Notes under the pieces: model-generated
The model's input: only the letters and a program-made list of their open reading frames with translations
What the model was told of the DNA's origin: nothing
Databases searched by the model: none
In this document: positions 44,305 to 52,470 of the stretch, in pieces
Layout: the number at the start of each line of letters is the position of its first letter
Position numbering within the stretch: the first letter of the stretch is position 1
NCBI GenBank assembly: GCA_963750255.1
Contig: CAVVPZ010000006.1
Span: 868,001-932,000, forward strand
DNA from: DATLED01 sp963750255
Lineage (GTDB): Bacteria; Actinomycetota; Acidimicrobiia; Acidimicrobiales; CADCTF01
Length of the DNA: 64,000 bases
Reading direction: 5' to 3'
Program-made: the position numbers and the translations under genes

Positions 44305-45921
44305 ATGACCGCGCCCGCCGTCGACCTCCACGACGAGGTTGTCGTCGGCGCCCTGGCCGACCTCCGGTCGCACCGAAAGCGGCGGCGGCTCCAGGACTGG
44401 CATCTCATCGATGCCTTGTACAAGGCCTATCTGGCCGCCATCCTCGGCGGCTTGGGAGTGACGATGGTGTCGGGGCTCGTCGGCGACGACCGCATCACCG
44501 GATCGGGGCTCGACGGCGTCCGCGACCGCGGTCCGGCGGCTATCGGACTGGTCGTTGCCTTCGCCATCGCGCTCGGGCTGCGTTCGGGCTCGCGGGGCGG
44601 TCCCCTCGCTCTCGAGGCGGCCGACGTCCGCTACATCCTCCTCGCTCCTGTCGACCGCGACGTCGCCCTGCGGGAGCCGGCCCGTCGCCAGGTGCGCTCG
44701 ACCGCCTTTCTGGGACTGGTGGCCGGGGGCATCGTCGGGCTGTTGGCATTTCGTCGCCTCCCCGGCAACGCCGTCGAGTGGATCTCGAGCGCTGCCGTCG
44801 TCGGCCTGGCCGCCGCCGTCTCGATGACGGGCGCGGCGATGGTGTCGTGCGGTCGCCGGCTCAAGCGGGCGCCGGCCACGGCGATCGGCACGCTGGTGCT
44901 TGCCTGGTCAGTGGCCGATCTCGTTCTGATTCGGGCCACGTCCCCGGCGACGTTCCTCGGCGAAGTGGGGCTGTGGCCGCTCAAGGCCCATCCGCTGGCG
45001 CCGTTGGCCCTGCTCCCCGTCGTAGCGCTGGCGATGGTGGGACTCCGAATGGTCGGCGGGATGAGCCTCGAGGCCGCCGAGCGCCGGGGGCGCCTGGTCA
45101 GCCATCTTCGCTTCGCGGCGACGTTGCAAGACCTCCGGACCGTGATGCTCCTGCGGCGTCAACTCGGGGCGGAGATCCCGAGATCACGGCCCTGGATCCG
45201 GCTCCGCCCGGCGCGCCGGGGTCCGACGGCGTGGCGTCGCGACTGGCGGGGAATCCTGCGCTGGCCGACGAGCCGGCTGCTCCGGCTCGGCGGTCTCGGA
45301 GTCGTGGCCGGATTGTCGATAGCGGCAGCATGGGCGGGAACCACGCCACTGGTGCTGATCGCCGGGCTGGCCCTCTTCGTCGCCGGCCTCGACGCCATCG
45401 AGGGTTTGGCCCAGGAGGTCGACCATCCCGACCGGCGCGACGGGTTCCCCGTGCCCGACGGCTACCTCCATCTTCGGCACCTGGCCGCTCCCACCGTCGT
45501 TCTGGCGGTGGTGGGCCTCATCGGCCTGGCCGCGGTCGCGGCTGTCTCCGGCGACGTGGTCCTCGTGGCGTCAGTCGGACTGCCACTCCTGCTCCCAGGC
45601 GCCGCTGCCGTTGTCGGTGCGGCGGCCGTGAGCACCCTGCGCTTGCCGCCCGATCCCTCGACCCTGATGATGGATTCGACGGGCACCCGGATGCTCTTCC
45701 ACCACGCGCTACCGCCGCTCATCGCCACCGTGGGCCCCGCGCTGTCCCTGCTCGTGCGCTATCAGATCGGCAAGGACCCGGGAGCGTCGCCGGTCGGGGC
45801 CGCCATCAGCGCAGCTGTCAACGCCACCTTCATCGTGTTCCTCGTCGGGGGGTGGGTGCGACACCGCAACGGCCTCGCCACCTACCTCACCGGTGGTGGG
45901 ACCCGGGACGTCGGAAAGTAG
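44305..45921 (+). CDS. Large membrane protein, probable ABC-2 type permease
   Basis: A 538-aa protein with roughly 10-12 hydrophobic segments: several in residues ~45-270, then a cytosolic basic stretch (RPWIRLRPARRGPTAWRRDW) and more near 330-530. It lies 10 bases before an ABC ATPase gene, and DVRYILLAPVDRDVALREPA resembles the 'exporter of heterogeneous substrates' loop. ATG 44305 follows TAGCGT (44292-44297) by seven bases. A permease role is inferred from topology and its neighbour. Confidence 0.7.
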   Translation: MTAPAVDLHDEVVVGALADLRSHRKRRRLQDWHLIDALYKAYLAAILGGLGVTMVSGLVGDDRITGSGLDGVRDRGPAAIGLVVAFAIALGLRSGSRGGPLALEAADVRYILLAPVDRDVALREPARRQVRSTAFLGLVAGGIVGLLAFRRLPGNAVEWISSAAVVGLAAAVSMTGAAMVSCGRRLKRAPATAIGTLVLAWSVADLVLIRATSPATFLGEVGLWPLKAHPLAPLALLPVVALAMVGLRMVGGMSLEAAERRGRLVSHLRFAATLQDLRTVMLLRRQLGAEIPRSRPWIRLRPARRGPTAWRRDWRGILRWPTSRLLRLGGLGVVAGLSIAAAWAGTTPLVLIAGLALFVAGLDAIEGLAQEVDHPDRRDGFPVPDGYLHLRHLAAPTVVLAVVGLIGLAAVAAVSGDVVLVASVGLPLLLPGAAAVVGAAAVSTLRLPPDPSTLMMDSTGTRMLFHHALPPLIATVGPALSLLVRYQIGKDPGASPVGAAISAAVNATFIVFLVGGWVRHRNGLATYLTGGGTRDVGK

Positions 45922-45931
45922 GTTTCTCTCG

Positions 45932-46627
45932 ATGGCCCGTCGTGAACCCGTGCTCGTCGCCACCAAGTTGACCAAGAGCTACGACGATCTCGTCGCGCTC
46001 GTGCCACTCGACCTGACGCTGCGTCGGGGTGAGTTGATCGTGCTCGTGGGCCACAACGGGTCGGGCAAGTCGACGTTCCTCGGCTTGGCCGCCGGCCTGC
46101 TCGAGGCCAGTGAAGGCACCCTCGAGGTCGCCGGCCATCCCGCCGGCTCGTTCGACGCTCGCGCCTCGACGTCGTATCTGCCCGACAATCCTGTCCTCTA
46201 CGACGACCTCAGCGTGCTCGAACACCTCGAGTACGTGTCGCGCCTCCACGGCGTCGAGGAGTGGGAGGAGCGGGGCCGGGCGCTCCTCGTGCAACTCGGC
46301 CTCACCGAGCGAGCCGACGGGCTTCCCTCGCGATTCAGCCGCGGCCTCCGCCAGAAGACTGCGATCGCGCTGGCGATGGTGAGGCCCTTCGACCTGTTGT
46401 TGATCGACGAACCGTTCGTGGGTCTCGACCCTCAAGGCAAGGACGCAATCGTCGCCCTCATCGAGGAGGCCCACACCGCCGGCGCCGCCGTGATCGTCGC
46501 CACCCACCAACTCGAGTTCGTCCAGCGGGCCGACCGGTGCATCGCGTTGCGCGACGGCGCCCTCGTCTTCGACGGGCCGGCCAACGGCGCCAACGTCGAC
46601 CAACTCGTCCTCGGCGAGCACGGTTAG
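45932..46627 (+). CDS. ABC transporter ATP-binding protein
   Basis: A 231-aa ATPase: Walker A LVGHNGSGKSTFL, SYLPDNPVLYDDL in the Q-loop region (the Q itself is not obvious), a variant signature RFSRGLRQKTAIA, Walker B LLIDEPFVGLD, H-loop ATHQLEFV. The signature has RGLRQK in place of GGQ, as often in ABC-2 ATPases. ATG 45932 follows TAGGTT (45919-45924) by seven bases; that hexamer overlaps the permease stop codon. Confidence 0.88.
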   Translation: MARREPVLVATKLTKSYDDLVALVPLDLTLRRGELIVLVGHNGSGKSTFLGLAAGLLEASEGTLEVAGHPAGSFDARASTSYLPDNPVLYDDLSVLEHLEYVSRLHGVEEWEERGRALLVQLGLTERADGLPSRFSRGLRQKTAIALAMVRPFDLLLIDEPFVGLDPQGKDAIVALIEEAHTAGAAVIVATHQLEFVQRADRCIALRDGALVFDGPANGANVDQLVLGEHG

Positions 46628-46636
46628 CACGTCCTC

Positions 46637-46654
46637 CGATCGGACAACCGATCG
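46637..46654. repeat. Short inverted repeat between ABC ATPase and ABM gene
   Basis: CGATCGG (46637-46643) and CCGATCG (46648-46654) flank ACAA. It might be an operator for the ABM monooxygenase gene or a weak terminator; there is no T-tract. Confidence 0.35.
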
Positions 46655-46678
46655 TCGCGCCTGCTTCAATGCCCGCCC

Positions 46679-46996
46679 ATGACATCCAAAGTCGCCGTCC
46701 ACGTGAAGTTGACCGCTCCGGAAGGCAAAGGTGCAGACCTGATCGCCGCCTTCGAGGAGCTCTACACCGGCCCCCTCGACGCCGAGGGCGGTACCGAGTT
46801 GCACATCATCCACGCTGCCAAGGACAACCCTGACGTCGTGTTCTTCTACGAGCTCTACGCCGATGAGGAGTCGTACAAGGCCCACGGCGCCGGCGAGGCG
46901 CTCAAAGCGGTGATGCCCAAGCTCGCCGGCCTGGTCGCAGCTGCGCCCGAGATGTTGGTGGGCGAGCCCCGCAACGCCAAGGGCATCTCGGTCTGA
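46679..46996 (+). CDS. ABM-domain (antibiotic biosynthesis monooxygenase-like) protein
   Basis: A 105-aa dimeric alpha-beta barrel protein. It starts VAVHVKLTAPEGKGADLIAAFEELY and has VVFFYELYADEESYKAHGAGEALK, the conserved ABM core with the His that often lies at the active site. Members range from quinol monooxygenases to heme-degrading enzymes, so the reaction cannot be set. It is a single gene, convergent with serC. Confidence 0.8.
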   Translation: MTSKVAVHVKLTAPEGKGADLIAAFEELYTGPLDAEGGTELHIIHAAKDNPDVVFFYELYADEESYKAHGAGEALKAVMPKLAGLVAAAPEMLVGEPRNAKGISV

Positions 46997-47014
46997 GCGT
47001 TGTCGCCTCTCCCT

Positions 47015-48157
47015 TCACTGAGGGGAGAGGCGCTCGATGCAGTAGTCGATGCAGGCAGTGAGCGCGGCCACGTCGAAGGGTTCGACGGTGGGGAACATCG
47101 CGATGCGGAGTTGGTTGCGTCCGAGCTTGCGATAGCTGTCGGTGTCGACGATCCCGTTCTGGCGGAGCACCTTGGCCAGCGCGATGGCGTCGATGGCCGG
47201 GTCGAAGTCGATGGTGCCGACCACGTGCGAACGCTCGTCGGGCTTTTCGACGAACGGCGACGCCACCGGTGAACGCTCCGCCCATCCGTAGAGGTGCTCG
47301 GCCGACCGGTCGCTCCGTGAGGCCGACCACTCGAGGCCGCCGTTGTCGTTCATCCATTCGATGCTGTCGGCGAGCAGGAACAGCGTGGCAAGGGCCGGTG
47401 TGTTGTAGGTCTGGTCGAGGCGAGAGTTGTCGAGCGCGATCTTGAGGTCGAGGCCGGCGGGCACCCAGCGGTCGGAAGCGGCGAGGTGCTCGATGCGCTC
47501 CACGGCGGCGGGCGAGCAAACGGCGGCCCAGAGGCCGCCGTCGCCACCGAAGCATTTCTGCGGGGCGAAGTAGTAGACGTCGAATTGCGACGGATCGACC
47601 CGGAGGCCCCCGGCGCCTGACGTGGCATCGACGACCACGAGCGAGCCGGGGTCGGTGCCCTCCGGCCGTCGGATCTCCATCGACACCCCCGTCGACGTCT
47701 CGTTGTGGGTGAGGGCGTACAGGTCGACTCCCGCTCGTCCGACGGCGTCCGGGTGGGTGCCGGTGGGGGAGGAGATGATTTCGGGCTCGTCGAGGAAGGG
47801 GGCGCTCGCGACGCCGGCGGCGAACTTCGACGAGAACTCGCCGAAGGACAGGTGCTGGCTGTGCCGCTCGATGAGTCCGAAGATTGCTGCGTCCCAGAAC
47901 AAGGTCGTCCCCCCGTTGCCCAGGACGACCTCGTAGCCGTTAGGCAACGACAACAGGGCGGCCAGGCCCTCGCGGACCCGGTGCACCAGCGATTGGATGG
48001 GCGCCTGTCTGTGGCTCGTACCGAGCAGGGAACGGCTCACCCCCGAGAGTCGCTCGACGGCGTCGGGACGGACCTTGGAAGGCCCGGATCCGAAGCGGCC
48101 GTCGCCGGGAAGGAGGTCGGCGGGGATCGAAATGGCGGGGTCGATGGCCTCGGTCAC
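47015..48157 (-). CDS. serC: Phosphoserine aminotransferase
   Basis: PLP enzyme converting 3-phosphohydroxypyruvate to phosphoserine; 380 aa, the longer actinobacterial form. Conserved stretches are FGSGPSKVRPDAVERL, LGTSHRQAPIQ, VVLGNGGTTLFWDAA, NETSTGV, and the PLP lysine in FAPQKCFGGDGG (about K206). GTG 48157 is 18 bases from the divergent aminotransferase start. With serA at 50-51.6 kb this provides two steps of serine synthesis. Confidence 0.93.
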   Translation of the reverse strand: MTEAIDPAISIPADLLPGDGRFGSGPSKVRPDAVERLSGVSRSLLGTSHRQAPIQSLVHRVREGLAALLSLPNGYEVVLGNGGTTLFWDAAIFGLIERHSQHLSFGEFSSKFAAGVASAPFLDEPEIISSPTGTHPDAVGRAGVDLYALTHNETSTGVSMEIRRPEGTDPGSLVVVDATSGAGGLRVDPSQFDVYYFAPQKCFGGDGGLWAAVCSPAAVERIEHLAASDRWVPAGLDLKIALDNSRLDQTYNTPALATLFLLADSIEWMNDNGGLEWSASRSDRSAEHLYGWAERSPVASPFVEKPDERSHVVGTIDFDPAIDAIALAKVLRQNGIVDTDSYRKLGRNQLRIAMFPTVEPFDVAALTACIDYCIERLSPQ

Positions 48158-48175
48158 TGTGCAAGCATGGCAGCC
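48158..48175. promoter_or_regulatory. Very short divergent promoter region
   Basis: Only 18 bases separate the start codons of serC (minus) and the aminotransferase (plus). AAGCAT (plus, 48163-48168) and CATGCT (minus, 48169-48164) lie 6-7 bases from the two starts and overlap, suggesting a symmetric -10 serving both directions. The hexamers are weak. Confidence 0.35.
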
Positions 48176-49372
48176 ATGCCGCGCCTGTCCCGCCGTATTG
48201 CCGCCATCGCCGAGTCCGCCACCATCGCGGTCGACACCAAGGCCAAGGCGTTGAAAGCGGCGGGCGAGGACGTGATCGGCTTCGGGGCCGGCGAGCCCGA
48301 CTTCCCGACTCCCGACTACATCGTCGAAGCCGCCATCGCCGCCTGTTCCGATCCCGCCAACCACAAGTACACGCCGACGCCGGGCCTGCCGGAGCTTCGG
48401 GCCGCGGTGGCGACCAAGACGGCCCGCGACTCGGGGTTTGCCGTCGAGGCGGCCAACGTCTTGATCACCAACGGCGGCAAGCAGGCCGTCTACAACGCGT
48501 TCGCCGCTCTGCTCGACCCCGGCGACGAAGTCTTGGTGCCCGCCCCGTACTGGGTGACCTATCCCGAGGCCATTGCGCTCGCCGGGGGCACGCCAGTGCC
48601 GATCACCACCGATCCGTCGTCTGGCTTTCGGGTCACCGTCGAGCAACTCGAGGCCGCCGTCACCCCGGCGACCAAGGCGCTGCTCTTCGTCTCACCGTCC
48701 AATCCGACGGGTGCTGTCTATGGCCGCGACGAGATCGAGGCCATCGGCCGCTGGGCCGTGGCCAAGGGCATCTGGGTCGTCACCGACGAGATCTACGAGC
48801 ATCTGACCTACGGCGGCGTCGACTTTCACTCGATGCCCGTCGTCGTACCAGAGCTGGCAGACATGTGTCTGATCATCAACGGCGTAGCCAAGACCTACGC
48901 CATGACCGGCTGGCGCGTGGGGTGGCTCATCGGCCCCACCGACGTGATCAAGGCCACCGGCAACCTCCAGACCCATTGCACGTCCAACGTGGCCAACGTG
49001 AGCCAACGTGCTGCCTTGGCCGCTGTGTCGGGCGACCTGTCGGCCGTCGCTGAGATGCGCACTGCCTTCGACCGGCGCCGCCAGACGATGGTCAAGATGC
49101 TCAACGAGATTCCCGGCGTGAGCTGTGTCGAGCCCGCAGGCGCCTTCTACTGCTTCCCGTCGTTTGCGGCCGTGCTCGGACGCGACCTCGGAGAGGGTCG
49201 GGTGGCCCATGACACGCTGCAGCTGGCGGAGATCATCCTCGAACACGCCAAGGTCGCCATCGTGCCCGGCGAGGCCTTCGGCGCTCCTGGCTACGCCCGG
49301 CTCTCCTACGCCCTGGGCGACGACGACATGGCCGAGGGCGTGCGCCGCATCGGCAAGTTCCTCGCCGGTTGA
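48176..49372 (+). CDS. Pyridoxal-phosphate aspartate/prephenate-type aminotransferase
   Basis: A 398-aa class I aminotransferase of the AspC/class Ib type. It begins MPRLSRRIAAIAESATIAVDTKAKAL, has GFGAGEPDFPTP, PAPYWVTYPE, NPTGAVY, the PLP lysine in NGVAKTYAMTGWRVGW (about K240) and LSYA at the C-terminus. Class Ib enzymes use aspartate, some also prephenate. ATG 48176 is preferred on alignment with the family; ATG 48167 is nine bases upstream. The DUF3105 gene overlaps its stop. Confidence 0.92.
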   Translation: MPRLSRRIAAIAESATIAVDTKAKALKAAGEDVIGFGAGEPDFPTPDYIVEAAIAACSDPANHKYTPTPGLPELRAAVATKTARDSGFAVEAANVLITNGGKQAVYNAFAALLDPGDEVLVPAPYWVTYPEAIALAGGTPVPITTDPSSGFRVTVEQLEAAVTPATKALLFVSPSNPTGAVYGRDEIEAIGRWAVAKGIWVVTDEIYEHLTYGGVDFHSMPVVVPELADMCLIINGVAKTYAMTGWRVGWLIGPTDVIKATGNLQTHCTSNVANVSQRAALAAVSGDLSAVAEMRTAFDRRRQTMVKMLNEIPGVSCVEPAGAFYCFPSFAAVLGRDLGEGRVAHDTLQLAEIILEHAKVAIVPGEAFGAPGYARLSYALGDDDMAEGVRRIGKFLAG

Positions 49373-50022
49373 TGGCCAAGGCCAAGCCCAAGGCCAAAGG
49401 CCCAGCTCATCGAAACGCAGGGTCCACTCGGGCCAGCCGTCAGCGCGAACGGGAGTCGAGGGCCCTCCGCAACCGGCTCATCGGGGGTGGACTCCTGTTG
49501 GTTGTCGCCGGCGTCGTGCTCTACGCCGCCCTCCGTCCCGGCGACGGTGTGGTGCCCGCCGACGGTCGGCCCGTCCCCGAACAACTCGTCTCAGGCGCCG
49601 GGGGCTGCACCTTCGACGAGCGCTTCGACGGCACGGCAGCCAACCAGCGCGCGCACATACCCAACCCCACCTACGCACTTGACCCCCCGTCGGGCGGCCC
49701 TCACTTGCCGGTGCCCGCCGACCCAGGCTTCTACCAACCGGGCCGGGCCCCCGCTGACGGAGCCGTCGTCCACGCCCAAGAGCACGGGTTCGTCATCCTC
49801 TGGTACCGCCCTGATCTCAGCGCGTCCAAGCAACAGGAACTCGCAGATCTCAGCGACCAGTTCGGGCGCGAACTCATCCTCGTGCCCCGCCCCTCGTTGC
49901 CGGGCGAGGTGGCGGTCACGGCGTGGCACCGCCGCCTGCTCTGCGACACCCTCGTCCCCGACAAGGTGGGAATCTTCACCCGGGCATTCGTGAACCAGGC
50001 CCCCGAGAAGGGCTTCCTCTAA
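49372..50022 (+). CDS. DUF3105 domain membrane-anchored protein
   Basis: A 216-aa protein with a Lys/Ala-rich cytosolic start, one membrane helix (LIGGGLLLVVAGVVLYAAL, about residues 37-55) and an external DUF3105 domain. The domain carries its histidine-containing motifs: PPSGGPHLPVP, VVHAQEHGFVILWY and VTAWHRRLL. These conserved histidines suggest metal binding, but no function is known. Its ATG overlaps the aminotransferase stop by one base (TGATG). Confidence 0.85.
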   Translation: MAKAKPKAKGPAHRNAGSTRASRQRERESRALRNRLIGGGLLLVVAGVVLYAALRPGDGVVPADGRPVPEQLVSGAGGCTFDERFDGTAANQRAHIPNPTYALDPPSGGPHLPVPADPGFYQPGRAPADGAVVHAQEHGFVILWYRPDLSASKQQELADLSDQFGRELILVPRPSLPGEVAVTAWHRRLLCDTLVPDKVGIFTRAFVNQAPEKGFL

Positions 50023-50063
50023 ACGATTCGGGAGGGGATCGGGACCTGCGCGAGGATCTGGCC

Positions 50064-51632
50064 ATGGCCCGAATCCTGGTGACCGAACCTCTCGCCGAAG
50101 CCGGGCTCGACGCCTTGCGCGCCGCTGGACACGAGGTCGACGTCCAGGTCGGCCTCTCGCCCGAGGCGCTGGTCGACGCCATCGCCGGCGCCAACGCCCT
50201 CATCATCCGCTCGGCCACCAAGGTCACCGCAGAGGTCATCGAAGCCGGGCGCGACCTCGTCGTGGTAGGGCGGGCTGGGGTGGGTGTCGACAACGTCGAC
50301 ACCGCCGCCGCCACCCGCCGCGGGGTCATGGTCGTCAACGCTCCTGGGTCCAACGGGCTCTCGACCGCTGAGCATGCCTTTGCCCTCCTTCTGGCCCAGG
50401 CCCGCAACATCCCCCAGGCCGCTGCGGCGCTCAAGGCGGGCCGGTGGGAGAAGTCCAAGTGGGAGGGCGTCGAACTCCACGGCAAGACCCTCGGCATCCT
50501 CGGCCTCGGGCGGATCGGCACCCTCGTCGCCCAGCGGGGGCACGCCTTCGGGATGCGTCTGGTCGCCTGGGACCCGTGGATGGCGCCCGAGCGGGCCCGT
50601 CAACTGGGCATCGAGTTGGTCGACCTCGAAGAACTCTTCGCCATGGCCGACTTCGTCTCGATTCACGTGCTGAAGACCAAGGACACCGTTGGTCTCGTGG
50701 GCAAGGAGTTGCTGGCCAAGGCCAAGCCGGGGCTCCGGATCGTCAACGCAGCCCGGGGCGGTGTCGTCGACGAGGCGGCGCTGGCCGATGCCATCGAGAG
50801 CGGCCGTATCGGTGGCGCAGCCCTCGACGTGTTCGACACCGAGCCGACGACCGATTCGCCGCTCTTCGCCTTCGACAACGTGGTCGTCACCCCCCATCTC
50901 GCGGCCTCGACGGCTGAGGCCCAAGACAAGGCCGGCCAGATCATCGCCGAGCAGGTCTTGTTGGCTCTGGCCGGCGAGTTCGTGCCCTTTGCCATCAACG
51001 TCGAGGCGTCCGAGGCGGGCGAGTCGGTCAGGCCCTACCTGCCTCTGGCCGAGCGCCTCGGCGCGCTGTTCGCCAAGCTCAGCGACGGCATCTCACCCCT
51101 CCTCGAGATCGAGTACGAGGGCGAGTTGGCCGCCGGGGACACCCGCATCCTCACCCTCTCGCTCCTCAAGGGATTCTTCGGCGTCGGGTCGGCCGACCCC
51201 GTGTCGTACGTCAACGCACCGCAGCTGGCCCAAGAACGAGGCATGGAGGTGCGGGAGACCAAGTCGACGACCGCCCACGAGTACGTGAACCTCGTGAAGG
51301 TGAGGGGCGGCGACCACGGCATCGCCGGCTCGCTCTTCGGCCTCCGAGGCGAACCCCGCATCGTGATGATCGACGACCACGACGTCGAGCTCCCACTGGC
51401 TGCCAACCTGCTCGTCGTTCGCAACGACGACCGGGTCGGCATGATGGCCCTGGTGACCTCGGCCGTGGCCGACGCCGGCGTGAACATCGCTGACATGCGC
51501 CTCGGACGGGCGCCGAGCGGCGGCACTGCCCTCGCTGCCATCACGTCAGACGAGGCGTTCCCCGACGAGATCCGCGACCGGCTCGGCGATCAGCCCGGCA
51601 TCCTCGACGTCCGCATCGTCAACCAGACCTAA
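50064..51632 (+). CDS. serA: D-3-phosphoglycerate dehydrogenase
   Basis: First step of serine synthesis, 522 aa, the long form with intervening (ASB) and ACT domains. NAD site is GILGLGRIGTLVAQ (about residues 145-158); catalytic Arg is in NAARGGVVDE, Glu in DVFDTEP and His in VTPHLAAST. The C-terminal ACT domain (LLVVRNDDRVGMMALVTSAVADAGVNIADM) gives serine feedback in homologues. The ATG at 50064 follows GAGGAT by about six bases. It ends just before repeat copy B. Confidence 0.96.
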   Translation: MARILVTEPLAEAGLDALRAAGHEVDVQVGLSPEALVDAIAGANALIIRSATKVTAEVIEAGRDLVVVGRAGVGVDNVDTAAATRRGVMVVNAPGSNGLSTAEHAFALLLAQARNIPQAAAALKAGRWEKSKWEGVELHGKTLGILGLGRIGTLVAQRGHAFGMRLVAWDPWMAPERARQLGIELVDLEELFAMADFVSIHVLKTKDTVGLVGKELLAKAKPGLRIVNAARGGVVDEAALADAIESGRIGGAALDVFDTEPTTDSPLFAFDNVVVTPHLAASTAEAQDKAGQIIAEQVLLALAGEFVPFAINVEASEAGESVRPYLPLAERLGALFAKLSDGISPLLEIEYEGELAAGDTRILTLSLLKGFFGVGSADPVSYVNAPQLAQERGMEVRETKSTTAHEYVNLVKVRGGDHGIAGSLFGLRGEPRIVMIDDHDVELPLAANLLVVRNDDRVGMMALVTSAVADAGVNIADMRLGRAPSGGTALAAITSDEAFPDEIRDRLGDQPGILDVRIVNQT

Positions 51633-51635
51633 CCC

Positions 51636-51711
51636 CCCGTTGCGGTGGCCCTTCGGGCCGCCGTCTCGCCCACAACAACGGGTTCTGGCGACCGGATCGG
51701 CCACACCAACG
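51636..51711. repeat. 76-bp dispersed repeat, copy B
   Basis: This element is collinear with 33483-33558 (about 60 of 76 identical, no gaps). The first 15 and last 14 bases are identical and form the terminal inverted repeat. The centre differs and folds as a small hairpin with a TTCG loop (about 51642-51662). It lies between the convergent ends of serA and the sunset-domain gene, where it could act as a bidirectional terminator. Confidence 0.7.
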
Positions 51712-51722
51712 GGGGCTTTGGC

Positions 51723-52274
51723 TCAGCGCTTGGCGGGACGGAACCCGTCTGCCTCGGCGGCGTAGGCGTCGGCGTAGCAGCGGTCGGCGTTGGTGCGGTC
51801 GTAGGCGAACATGCCTGGCAGGTGGAAGATCTTGCTCGACGCCTTGGCCTTGACCGGGTGCGACGTGGGGCAGGCGCCATCGTCAGGCTCGACGAACCCT
51901 CGGGCAGGTCCTGGTGCTTTCTTGGCTGGCTTCTTGGCCGCCTTCTTGGCGGTCGCCTTGGCCGGCTTCGGGGCGGTCGTGGACATGGGGGCCACGACGT
52001 CGAGCGCGGGGTCGATGGCGGGAGAGCTGGGCTCGGTCCGGCGATCGGTCGCGACCGCGGGGGGTTCGAGGATCGGTTCGCCGACCTCGTCGACCGGCTC
52101 CGCCGCCGGCGCGGGACGGGGTGCCGGCCTCGCTGTCTCGACGATGGGCTCCCACGGCGCCGGCGGCGGGACCTTGCTCGCCGCCCGACGGGACTGGACC
52201 GTCTTGACCAGGGCCATGCCCACACCGAACAGGAGCCCGAGTCGCAGTCCGATGCGGAAGGAACGCCTGATCAT
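51723..52274 (-). CDS. Sunset-domain protein with membrane anchor
   Basis: A 183-aa protein. An N-terminal helix (IGLRLGLLFGVGMALV) may anchor it. The middle is Pro/Ala-rich with Lys-Ala repeats (KATAKKAAKKPAKKA), histone-like in composition. The C-terminal 50 residues are a sunset domain: CPTSHPVKAKASSKIFHLPGMFAYDRT, then CYADAYAAEADGFRPAKR. These small domains occur often in actinobacterial surface or DNA-related proteins; function is unclear. ATG 52274 is chosen because upstream sequence is unrelated to the fold. Confidence 0.75.
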   Translation of the reverse strand: MIRRSFRIGLRLGLLFGVGMALVKTVQSRRAASKVPPPAPWEPIVETARPAPRPAPAAEPVDEVGEPILEPPAVATDRRTEPSSPAIDPALDVVAPMSTTAPKPAKATAKKAAKKPAKKAPGPARGFVEPDDGACPTSHPVKAKASSKIFHLPGMFAYDRTNADRCYADAYAAEADGFRPAKR

Positions 52275-52298
52275 GGGCGAAACGGTAGTCCGTGCGCC

Positions 52299-52327
52299 TT
52301 GACGGCGGCGGTCCGGGCCGGTTGAAT
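52299..52327 (+). promoter_or_regulatory. Promoter of the leuA leader
   Basis: TTGACG (52299-52304) and TTGAAT (52322-52327) are separated by exactly 17 bases, the best sigma-70-like promoter in the window. Transcription would start about five bases before the leader ATG at 52339, so the leader peptide is almost leaderless. Confidence 0.65.
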
Positions 52328-52338
52328 GAACGCAACCG

Positions 52339-52380
52339 ATGCCGAACACCGCCTTTCTGGCCATCCTCCTCCTTACGTAG
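52339..52380 (+). CDS. leuA leader peptide (attenuator)
   Basis: A 13-codon open frame, MPNTAFLAILLLT followed by TAG, with four Leu and one Ile, three Leu codons in a row (CTC CTC CTT). It is followed by two hairpins and a T-tract before leuA, the classical layout for sensing charged tRNA-Leu through ribosome stalling. Leader, attenuator and promoter fill most of the 196-base gap between the sunset-domain gene and leuA. Confidence 0.88.
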   Translation: MPNTAFLAILLLT

Positions 52381-52381
52381 C

Positions 52382-52440
52382 GGCGAGCGCACCCCACGCT
52401 CGCCTTCGCCTCCTGCGCCTTCGGGCCAGGAGGTTTTTTG
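52382..52440 (+). terminator. leuA attenuator: hairpins and intrinsic terminator
   Basis: A first hairpin pairs GGCGAGCG (52382-52389) with CGCTCGCC (52397-52404). The terminator pairs CCTCCTG (52409-52415) and GCC (52417-52419) with GGCCAGGAGG (52424-52433) around a TTCG loop, with one bulged C, and is followed by six T (52434-52439). Stalling in the leader would favour an alternative fold and readthrough. Confidence 0.88.
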
Positions 52441-52470
52441 TTTCCCGCAGTTCCCTCGAAAGGACCCGCA

